From the NCBI GenBank assembly GCA_964459805.1, contig CAYWOD010000090.1, positions 1-13,524 of the forward strand: 13,524 nt of DNA, read 5' to 3'. Numbering within the stretch: position 1 is the first letter of the stretch; each line of letters starts with the position of its first letter. The translations under genes were made by a program, and so were the position numbers. This document shows, in pieces, positions 7,519 to 13,524 of this stretch. The notes below the pieces were generated by a model. That model did not search any database, was not told where the DNA came from, and saw only the letters and a program-made list of their open reading frames with translations. Origin of the DNA: DAOVRL01 sp964459805 (lineage in GTDB: Bacteria > Planctomycetota > Phycisphaerae > Sedimentisphaerales > Anaerobacaceae).

Positions 7519-8895
7519 ATGAGCACAGAAAACATTTCAAAGGGCAGCCCGCTCGACCCGGAATTACTGCGCATACGCGGCATTGAGATTTCCAGACGCG
7601 AAGCGATGCAGCGCGGCCTCGTCGGCGCAGCCGCCCTGGCTCTGGGCAGCCGTCCGGCTCTTGGCGCCCCGGCCGCACCACGGCCGGCCAGGGCAAAGGC
7701 GGTCATCCAGATTTGGATGTGGGGCGGGCCGGCGCACCTCGACACCTTCGACCCAAAGCCTGATGCGGGCAACGAATATTGCGGTTCACTGAGCAAGCCG
7801 ATCCCAACCAATGTGGACGGAATCATTATCGGCGAACTGCTGCCCCTGCTGGCAAAGCAGGCGGACAAGTATTCCATCATCCGCAGCATGACCCACGGGA
7901 TTAACGGCCACGAAACGGCTTCATACATGGTTCAGACCGGCCGCAAGCCCGGCGACGGACAGGTCTTTCCCTGCGTCGGCGCAGTGGTCTCCCTCTTCAA
8001 GGGCTACGACGCCGGATATCGCGGACTGATTCCGCCCTACATTGTCCTGACCACCCCGCAGGGTCGCTTTTCCGAGGCCGGTTTTCTGGGATCGCGATAC
8101 AAACCCTTCGCCACCGGCGGGGACCCCGCGAGGACCCCGTTCGTCGTCGAGGGAGTCGTCGCCCAGGGCATCACCGACAAGCGGCAGAAGGGTCGCCGCG
8201 AGTTTCTCGGCAAGCTCAACACGCTGGCCCAAGCCTTGAAAGGCCATCCGCAGTTGGCGGCATTGGATGAGTCCGAAAAACAGGCCTATGACCTGATCCT
8301 GGGCGACGCCGGCAAGGTATTCGATCTTTCGCAGGAGAAGGACGAAATGAGAGAGCAGTACGGCCGCAACACATTTGGCCAATCCTGCCTGGTTGCTCGG
8401 CGGCTGGTCGAACGCGGGGTCCCCTACGTCACCATCAATTCCAAAGGCTGGGATACGCACAAGCAGCATTTCCAGGCCATGCGCCGAAAACTGCCCGAAA
8501 TGGACAAAGGCATGGCCACCCTGCTCCAGGATCTGTCGGACCGCGGCCTTCTGGACAGCACCATCATCTGGTGGGGAGGCGAATTCGGCCGGACACCCAA
8601 GGTCCAGTGGGAAGCGCCCTGGAACGGCGGACGCGGCCATTACGGCAAGGTTTTCTCCGTGGTGGTCGCCGGCGGCGGGTTCAAAGGAGGCCGCGTGGTG
8701 GGCGCCTCCGATGCAAAAGGTGAAACTGTCAAGGATCGGCCGGTGTATCCGGTTGACCTTATCGCCAGTATGTACGAGCTGCTCGGCATTGATCCCGATG
8801 GGAAGCTGCCCCATCCCAGGGGCCTGACCGTCCGCGTGACGCCCTCGGCCGCAGATGGCGTCAGCATGGGCGGACGTCTGAAAGAAATCATGTAA
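7519..8895 (+). CDS. DUF1501 protein, Tat-exported, alkaline-phosphatase-like fold
   Basis: This 458-residue DUF1501 protein is probably exported folded. The twin-arginine motif SRRE (25-28) precedes a short hydrophobic stretch (33-49) and an Ala/Pro-rich cleavage region. The mature part shows family landmarks: 'MWGGPAHLDTFDPKP' (67-81), 'SMTHGINGHE' (123-132), 'WDTH' (311-314), 'WWGGEFGRTP' (351-360) and 'GRGHYGK' (371-377). The Asp and His residues in these blocks resemble metal ligands of sulfatase/alkaline-phosphatase-like enzymes, but no activity can be stated. Relatives usually sit beside a DUF1549/DUF1553 gene, as here. ATG 7519 is chosen because AAAGG (7508-7512) precedes it. A TTG at 7465 overlapping the previous stop would add 18 residues and has no visible ribosome binding site. 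Only three bases separate its stop codon from the next candidate ATG. Confidence 0.9.
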   Translation: MSTENISKGSPLDPELLRIRGIEISRREAMQRGLVGAAALALGSRPALGAPAAPRPARAKAVIQIWMWGGPAHLDTFDPKPDAGNEYCGSLSKPIPTNVDGIIIGELLPLLAKQADKYSIIRSMTHGINGHETASYMVQTGRKPGDGQVFPCVGAVVSLFKGYDAGYRGLIPPYIVLTTPQGRFSEAGFLGSRYKPFATGGDPARTPFVVEGVVAQGITDKRQKGRREFLGKLNTLAQALKGHPQLAALDESEKQAYDLILGDAGKVFDLSQEKDEMREQYGRNTFGQSCLVARRLVERGVPYVTINSKGWDTHKQHFQAMRRKLPEMDKGMATLLQDLSDRGLLDSTIIWWGGEFGRTPKVQWEAPWNGGRGHYGKVFSVVVAGGGFKGGRVVGASDAKGETVKDRPVYPVDLIASMYELLGIDPDGKLPHPRGLTVRVTPSAADGVSMGGRLKEIM

Positions 8896-8900
8896 GCAAT

Positions 8901-8905
8901 GGAGG
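8901..8905 (+). promoter_or_regulatory. Ribosome binding site deciding the start of the PPC protein
   Basis: GGAGG lies 5 bases before ATG 8911 and overlaps the G of the in-frame ATG at 8899. That spacing selects 8911, not 8899, as the start, which also puts the basic residues of the signal peptide at the very N-terminus. Confidence 0.7.
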
Positions 8906-8910
8906 ATTCA

Positions 8911-10926
8911 ATGAAACGATCCCGATGGTACATGGCGATGTGGCTCGCGGCGCTCCTGGCAGTGGTCCCTGGGACCCGGGCCATTGGGGCCGCTGCCCGC
9001 GCGCAGCGCAGGCCCGGTATCGGTTATGTCTATCCCGCCGGCGGACGGCAGGGCGATACGTTCGAAGTTGCGATCGCCGGGCGATACCTGGACGGCGTGA
9101 CCGATGTGGTGGTTTCAGGAGGAGGCGTTAAGGCCACGGTGGTCGAACACGTCAAACCGCTGACCGGAAAGCAGATCAACTTGCTCAGGGACAGACTCAA
9201 GGTGCTCCAGCAGGAGATGAAATCCGCGAACCAGGGCAAGGGCCAGAGCACCGGCGCTGGAGCGAAACGCGCCGTGAATGCAGGGCCCAAAATGGATCGG
9301 GCGACTGTGCAGAAGGAGATGGCCGAAATCAGGAAGAAGCTCGCCAATCCCAAAAACAGAAATCGGGACAATCCTCAGCTTGGCGAAGACCTTACTCTCC
9401 GTCTCGTGCTGGCGCCGAACGCGACGCTTGGTAAGCGGGAGTTGAGGCTCAAAGCCAGCTTGGGCTTGTCAAACCCGGTCGCTTTTCACGTGGGGCAGCT
9501 ACCCGAACATACCGAGAAGGAACCAAACAACAAAACTGCGGATACGGACGTCCCATCACGACTGCCGTTGGTTCTAAACGGCCGGATCATGCCTGGCGAT
9601 ATAGACCGTTTCCAGCTCAAGTTAAGCAAGGGCACGCGGCTGGTCATGGCCGCCAGCGCGCGGGAGTTGATCCCCTACCTCGCCGACGCCGTTCCCGGCT
9701 GGTTTCAGGCCACTCTGGCCTTGTATGATGCCGATGGCAATGAGATCGCTTACGCCGACGACTACCGTTTCAATCCCGACCCCGTCCTCTTTTGCGAGAT
9801 TCCCCGCGACGGCGAATACGTGCTGGAGATCAAAGACGCCATCTACCGCGGACGAGAGGATTTCGTCTATCGCATCGCTGTGGGCGAGCTCCCGTTTGTG
9901 ACCGGCATCTTCCCACTCGGCGGTCGCGCTGGTGCCCAAACAACGGTGCAGGTCAACGGCTGGAATCTACCGGCCGATGAGCTGACGCTGGACGCCAAAG
10001 ACAAGGGGCCGGGGATTCTTCCGGTCTCGGTGCGCAAGAATAAACTCGTTTCCAACAATGTCCCCTTTGCCGTGGATACCTTGCCGGAATGCCTGGAGAA
10101 GGAGCCTAACAACCGGCAAGCGAACGCCCAGACGGTCAAACCGGCACTCATCGTAAACGGACGAATTGATCAACCGGGCGACTGCGACTGCTTCCGGTTC
10201 CAGGGCAGCGCCGGCGACAAGATCGTTGCCGAATTCTATGCACGCCGGCTGAACTCTCCCCTGGATTCTCTGCTCAAACTGACAGACGCAGCCGGCCGGA
10301 AACTGACGGCCAACGACGACCATGAGGACAAAGCCGCCGGCCTGACCACGCACCACGCGGACTCCCTGCTAACCACCACACTGCCCGAAAATGGGACCTA
10401 CTATCTTCACATAGGCGATGCGCAACACAAGGGCGGCGCCGCCTACGCCTATCGCTTGCGCATCAGCCCCCCTCGGCCCGATTTCGAGTTGCGCCTTGTG
10501 CCGGCCGGCATCAACGCCCGCGCCGGCGCATCTGCTCCTATCACCGTATATGCCCTGCGAAAGGACGGATTCACCGGTGACATCACGCTGTCCTTAAAGG
10601 ATGCGCCAAAGGGATTCACCTTGAGCGGCGCTCGAGTGCCGGCCGACAAGGACCAGGTGCGGCTCACGCTCAGGGTGCCGCGGATCCCCATAGCCAAACC
10701 CATCAGTCTCCGCCTGGAAGGTCGTGCCCAGATCGGGGGCCGCCGGATAGTCCGGCCCGTCGTCCCCGCCGAAGACATGATGCAGGCCTTTATCTACCGC
10801 CATCTTGTTCCCGCAAAAGAGCTTAAGGTTGCCGTAATCGAACGCTGGAAACCCAAGGCCCCCGCGAAAAAACCCAGCTCAAAAAAAGTAAGCTCGCCGC
10901 CGGCCAAACAGCCAGGCTCCGGATAA
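8911..10926 (+). CDS. Secreted TIG/PPC-domain protein of the DUF1501 cassette
   Basis: This 671-residue protein is probably an extracytoplasmic binding or structural protein. A signal peptide (about 1-31) leads to a TIG-like beta domain (about 35-80). This is interrupted by a Lys/Glu/Gln-rich, helix-prone segment (81-157) and resumes at about 158-195. A first PPC (bacterial pre-peptidase C-terminal) domain covers about 198-326 and a second TIG-like domain 328-389. A second PPC domain covers 395-518; both PPC domains start with 'EKEPNN' (203-208, 397-402) and contain a 'GD-D-F' strand. Residues 523-605 look like a further beta-sandwich. The last 25 residues are Lys/Pro/Ser-rich. Cys425 and Cys427 (GDCDCF) form a close pair in the second PPC domain. 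The gene lies 15 bases after the DUF1501 gene, so the two are almost certainly co-transcribed. No catalytic motif is visible. Confidence 0.85.
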   Translation: MKRSRWYMAMWLAALLAVVPGTRAIGAAARAQRRPGIGYVYPAGGRQGDTFEVAIAGRYLDGVTDVVVSGGGVKATVVEHVKPLTGKQINLLRDRLKVLQQEMKSANQGKGQSTGAGAKRAVNAGPKMDRATVQKEMAEIRKKLANPKNRNRDNPQLGEDLTLRLVLAPNATLGKRELRLKASLGLSNPVAFHVGQLPEHTEKEPNNKTADTDVPSRLPLVLNGRIMPGDIDRFQLKLSKGTRLVMAASARELIPYLADAVPGWFQATLALYDADGNEIAYADDYRFNPDPVLFCEIPRDGEYVLEIKDAIYRGREDFVYRIAVGELPFVTGIFPLGGRAGAQTTVQVNGWNLPADELTLDAKDKGPGILPVSVRKNKLVSNNVPFAVDTLPECLEKEPNNRQANAQTVKPALIVNGRIDQPGDCDCFRFQGSAGDKIVAEFYARRLNSPLDSLLKLTDAAGRKLTANDDHEDKAAGLTTHHADSLLTTTLPENGTYYLHIGDAQHKGGAAYAYRLRISPPRPDFELRLVPAGINARAGASAPITVYALRKDGFTGDITLSLKDAPKGFTLSGARVPADKDQVRLTLRVPRIPIAKPISLRLEGRAQIGGRRIVRPVVPAEDMMQAFIYRHLVPAKELKVAVIERWKPKAPAKKPSSKKVSSPPAKQPGSG

Positions 10927-11192
10927 CCCCGTCCGCAAGCCCGCTCCCGGATTGGGTCCGCTTCGAGCAAAGCCGGCCGCCCGGCACAAGAGCTTGCTGT
11001 TGGTGATCTCAGCCAAGGTCGTTGTACGCGAGAAGGCAAATCGTTTTGGAATCGTACACCAGGGCCGGTGGCCGCTGCCCAAGCGCTGGTGAGTGCTGGC
11101 CCACGGACAAGGCCAGCCCAAAATTAACGGACGCCGCATCCAGATCGACGGCCACCACGCCATTGAGGTGCCCCAATAGCACCCAACCGTTC

Positions 11193-11235
11193 AGGGGCTA
11201 TAAACTGAGTTTCTTTGTCATTGCCGCCCCTTTTT
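11193..11235 (+). terminator. Possible intrinsic terminator of the cassette
   Basis: AGGGGC (11193-11198) pairs with GCCCCT (11226-11231), and the T-run 11231-11235 follows directly. The 27-base loop contains a smaller hairpin (AAACT/AGTTT, 11202-11212). The polarity suits the upstream plus-strand genes, although the loop is long and the distance to the PPC stop is about 270 bases, so confidence is modest. Confidence 0.35.
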
Positions 11236-11246
11236 CAAAGCCCTGG

Positions 11247-11275
11247 CAATCTCAAACACTCGAAATTCGAGATTG
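11247..11275. repeat. Nested inverted repeat
   Basis: CAATCTC (11247-11253) is complementary to GAGATTG (11269-11275). Within this span CTCGAA-A-TTCGAG (11259-11271) forms an alternative, perfect 6-bp palindrome. No T-run follows, so a terminator role is unlikely. Confidence 0.45.
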
Positions 11276-11282
11276 CTTCCCC

Positions 11283-11330
11283 TTCGACTTCGTTCACGGC
11301 TAAACGCTCGTTGCCCCGAGCCCAGTCGAA
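11283..11330. repeat. Decayed 48-base palindrome, REP/MITE-like
   Basis: TTCGACT (11283-11289) pairs with AGTCGAA (11324-11330). Keeping the same centre (11306/11307) with no gaps, further pairs fall at 11292-11295 with 11318-11321 and at 11298-11300 with 11313-11315, separated by mismatches. This is the pattern of a once longer palindrome that has accumulated substitutions. No coding frame is associated with it. Confidence 0.4.
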
Positions 11331-11349
11331 CGGGTCTTTAGCGGGGATC

Positions 11350-11367
11350 AACTTCGTAATTGAAGTT
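11350..11367. repeat. Small hairpin beyond the 3' end of the AclA-like gene
   Basis: AACTTC (11350-11355) pairs with GAAGTT (11362-11367) around a six-base loop, 36 bases past the stop of the minus-strand gene. No T-run follows in the minus direction, so termination is only a possibility. Confidence 0.3.
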
Positions 11368-11402
11368 CCTTGTTCGATGCCGGAGGTTCGCCCTCGCCGA
11401 GT

Positions 11403-13484
11403 TCAACGTCCCAGTACCGTGATCTCATCGACGGGTATGCGCATGTCCATAGGTGTGCCGTAGTCCTGGTGATCGAGGAATTCTCCGCCTGCACCGCCGA
11501 CTCGCCCGAGGGCGAAGACCATAAAGGCGATGTCGCAGACCCGGCGCAGGGTGATGTGCTTTTCCTTGAGTGCCTTCCAGCATACACCGAGCACCACCGA
11601 AGCTATTGCGCCGTCGAGGTTGACGGCCCAGACGTTTCGAGCGATGCCGATTTCCTTCAGCCGAACAGCCAGCATGTGGTAAAACTGCAGAAAGACATTG
11701 CAAAGTCCTTCTTTCTCGAGATATTCGGCCACGGCTTGTTCTCTGGGGTCGTAGTTGACCGGTTTATCTCTGAAGACGGGGTGGCCGAGGCACGGGATGC
11801 GTTCATAGTCGGTGTCGGCTTCCTTGGCGGAGGCACGTACCTTGCTGAATCGCTCTGCTTCAGTGTTGACGAGGCCTTGCACGTCCACGCCGTGGGCGGG
11901 GGCCCAGGGGTCTTCAATATCAACGCTCATGAAGATGCGGCAGAGGTATTCGATGGCCCGGCGCCCGTTGCCTCCGTGGACGTCTCCTATGCAGGCCAGA
12001 GTTGCTATCATTGCGGTATTGGGGGCGTTTCCCGCCGAGGCAGAGAGCTTCGCGCCCTGGGCGGAGATCGTGCCGGGGCCGTTCGTCAGCGCGCCGATAA
12101 GGCATTTTTCCACCGCCTTGGTCTCCAAATCCCGCGGTCGTCGGCCCGTCCAGTAGAACAAGAGCGATTCTACGAATGAGCCCTTATGCATCTCTTTTTC
12201 CAGAGACTCTCCGTAGATTCTGGTTTGCCCACCATCGTTTGCCGAGGCGTGGCTTGCTTTGCGCATGTTCCTTCTGGGCAGGTGGGCGCCGATGGTTTCT
12301 TTTGTCATGAGTCTTACCTGGGATGCGTAGGGCTTTGGTATTGCACCTCGATGTAAGATGAGTTTTGTGGGTAGAAGTTTTTCCAGGCCGTTGTGTTTGT
12401 AGTCAACAAACCAGGGATTGGGCTTCAATGGTTTGGAAGGCTTGAAATCCCGCTCGATGCCGAGTGTGCTGCAGATCAGAGCAGCGGCTGCCGGCAAATG
12501 GTGAAGCGTTTTGATTCGTATGCCGCGTTTGAGCTTCTCTGCCAGGCCGGGTGGTTTTCTGGACCTCGTATCGGGGTCAAAGGGTCCTGTGCCGAAGTAT
12601 TCATCAAAAAGCTTCATTTTGGCTTCGGCGGAGGTATCTTTGCCTTCCACGACGGCGCCGGCATGGCCCAAAGCTAAGTCGCCCTGCTGAAGGATTTTGC
12701 CGGTAATGTAAGCTATGATGGGTTTGGGATAGTTGGTCCGGCGGAGCATTTCGACGGCTTCTTTCTCATAGAGTCCGCCCGGCTCGATATAAGTGACTAT
12801 GAGTTTTGTTCGGTCGTCGTTTGCGGCAAGTTCCAGGAGGTTCTTGAGAGGAAACAATATCAGCACGTCTTTTCCCGTGGAAATGCCGTAGGATGTCCCC
12901 ATCCCCGCGCTCAGCAGATAAGAGGCCATGGTATTCACCATGTTGCCGCTGTTCGATATTATGGCGGTAGAGCCCGGACGAAAGCTCTCCGAGGGATTGT
13001 TGCCGCCTACTGCTCCTGTCCGGACTGCGTCGTGGCTGTTGATAATGCCGAGGGAATTGCAGCCAAGCACGTCAATGTCGGCCTCAGAGCACATCTGAGC
13101 GATCTTGGCGGTGACCTCTATCGAGACGTGCTCGGTGATGATAAAAAGGGTCTCGACGGTTCTGCGAAGATGCTCGACGATCTCCTTGACCTCGGCGTAA
13201 ACGGCTGCCGGAGGAGAATAGACGACTACCTTGTTCACCTGTTTCCTCTTGCCAAGACGGTTTGTGAGCTCCTGAACAGTAGAAAATACCGGCACAGGCT
13301 CCATGCCGACGATGTCAATGGTTTGGCCGCCTTTACCCAGGGCCCATCCGCCCACGATATTACCGCAGTATTTCTGCGAGACGGCCGTCACGGTACTTGC
13401 CTCTCTGCCGGTTATATTCGATACCGCCACGCGGTCCGTGGCTTTGAGAAGATCGCTCAAGTTCCTGGCTCGTCGAGTAGACAT
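11403..13484 (-). CDS. AclA-like fusion: succinyl-CoA synthetase alpha-like plus citrate synthase-like domains
   Basis: This 693-residue protein has the architecture of ATP-citrate lyase subunit A (ATP + citrate + CoA to acetyl-CoA and oxaloacetate). Residues 10-150 form a CoA-binding Rossmann-like domain with 'GCNSLGII' (141-148). Residues 170-300 form the ligase domain with 'SNSGNM' (177-182) and GHAGA, whose His274 matches the phosphorylated histidine. A linker (about 300-410) leads to a citrate-synthase/citryl-CoA-lyase domain (about 412-693). This has 'IGDVHGGNG' (His503), 'LGHPVF' (His568) and 'NLDGA' (Asp624), matching the E. coli citrate synthase triad His264/His305/Asp362. Human ACLY His900 corresponds to Asn468, and the linker is longer than in ACLY. 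The start is supported by GAGGAG 8 bases upstream. No ATP-grasp (AclB-like) partner is in the window. A synthase or another acyl-CoA cleavage reaction remains possible. Confidence 0.82.
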   Translation of the reverse strand: MSTRRARNLSDLLKATDRVAVSNITGREASTVTAVSQKYCGNIVGGWALGKGGQTIDIVGMEPVPVFSTVQELTNRLGKRKQVNKVVVYSPPAAVYAEVKEIVEHLRRTVETLFIITEHVSIEVTAKIAQMCSEADIDVLGCNSLGIINSHDAVRTGAVGGNNPSESFRPGSTAIISNSGNMVNTMASYLLSAGMGTSYGISTGKDVLILFPLKNLLELAANDDRTKLIVTYIEPGGLYEKEAVEMLRRTNYPKPIIAYITGKILQQGDLALGHAGAVVEGKDTSAEAKMKLFDEYFGTGPFDPDTRSRKPPGLAEKLKRGIRIKTLHHLPAAAALICSTLGIERDFKPSKPLKPNPWFVDYKHNGLEKLLPTKLILHRGAIPKPYASQVRLMTKETIGAHLPRRNMRKASHASANDGGQTRIYGESLEKEMHKGSFVESLLFYWTGRRPRDLETKAVEKCLIGALTNGPGTISAQGAKLSASAGNAPNTAMIATLACIGDVHGGNGRRAIEYLCRIFMSVDIEDPWAPAHGVDVQGLVNTEAERFSKVRASAKEADTDYERIPCLGHPVFRDKPVNYDPREQAVAEYLEKEGLCNVFLQFYHMLAVRLKEIGIARNVWAVNLDGAIASVVLGVCWKALKEKHITLRRVCDIAFMVFALGRVGGAGGEFLDHQDYGTPMDMRIPVDEITVLGR

Positions 13485-13492
13485 AATATGGT

Positions 13493-13498
13493 CTCCTC
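13493..13498 (-). promoter_or_regulatory. Ribosome binding site of the AclA-like gene
   Basis: On the minus strand GAGGAG lies 8 bases before ATG 13484 and fixes the start. The remaining 26 bases to the window edge show no recognisable promoter, so the gene could be internal to an operon whose earlier genes lie beyond 13524. Confidence 0.7.
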
Positions 13499-13524
13499 AT
13501 TTAGGTTTAGTTTGTATTCCCTGT

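Larger units (their letters stand above)
10927..11402. other. Gene-poor stretch between convergent units
   Basis: These 476 bases hold no intact gene. Short open frames on both strands lack ribosome binding sites and recognisable domains. One minus-strand frame (about 11180 to 11010) reads without stops through a coherent 'GVVAVDLDAASVNFGLALS'-like stretch, which may be a remnant of a degraded gene. A small GCCGG/CCGGC hairpin (10972-10985) follows the PPC gene without a T-run. The right half contains the terminator candidate and inverted repeats listed separately. Confidence 0.5.

Noticed and set aside
7921..8814. 297-codon open frame on the minus strand
   Set aside because: It is a mirror frame of the DUF1501 gene, whose motifs are all on the plus strand, and it lacks a domain or ribosome binding site.
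8899..8901. ATG 8899 as start of the PPC protein
   Set aside because: The GGAGG site begins at the last base of this codon and is spaced correctly only for ATG 8911.
10879..11163. 94-codon minus-strand open frame after the PPC gene
   Set aside because: It overlaps the end of the PPC gene, is Trp/Arg-rich and has no ribosome binding site; a decayed remnant in another frame is more likely than an intact gene.
11370..12179. 269-codon open frame on the plus strand
   Set aside because: It lies antisense to the well-supported AclA-like gene, has no recognisable domain and follows from the codon bias of a GC-rich gene.
1..13524. CRISPR array, defence island, integrase or insertion sequence
   Set aside because: No regularly spaced direct repeats, no transposase or recombinase motifs and no flanking target duplications were seen.

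Overview
The window looks like chromosomal DNA of a planctomycete-type bacterium. The main evidence is the three-gene cassette in the middle (DUF1549/DUF1553 protein, DUF1501 Tat protein, PPC-domain protein), an arrangement strongly associated with Planctomycetota. Class-level placement (for example Phycisphaerae) is only a guess. No rRNA, tRNA, CRISPR array or intact mobile element was recognised.

Region 1 (about 1-5750) is a tightly packed four-gene operon for a MacAB-TolC-like tripartite export system. A sigma70-like promoter (161-188) and a leader of about 190 bases precede a membrane-fusion adaptor (388-1800), an ABC ATPase (1784-2539), a FtsX/MacB-type permease (2536-3798) and a TolC/OprM-like outer-membrane lipoprotein (3791-5527). 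Each gene overlaps the next by 4 to 17 bases. ATPase and permease, fused in E. coli MacB, are separate here. The adaptor hairpin tip carries an exact R-x3-L-x6-S TolC-docking motif. An 82-base stem-loop with A- and T-runs (5669-5750) probably ends the operon.

Region 2 (about 5826-11235) is a second co-directional unit with its own candidate promoter. It encodes a secreted DUF1549/DUF1553 protein, a Tat-exported DUF1501 protein and a secreted two-copy TIG/PPC protein. The DUF1549/DUF1553 protein lacks both cysteine motifs usual for its family. The biochemical role of such cassettes is not established.

Region 3 (10927-11402) has no convincing gene. It holds a possible terminator, several inverted repeats and a decayed 48-base palindrome, lying between convergent transcription units.

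Region 4 (11403-13484, minus strand) encodes a 693-residue fusion of a succinyl-CoA-synthetase-alpha-like part and a citrate-synthase-like part, the architecture of ATP-citrate lyase subunit A. It keeps the phosphohistidine motif and a citrate-synthase-type His/His/Asp triad, but differs from classical ATP-citrate lyase at conserved active-site positions. The partner ATP-grasp subunit is not in the window and could lie just beyond the right edge. This gene and the cysteine-free DUF1549/DUF1553 subfamily are the most interesting items; I found no clear defence or mobile system.
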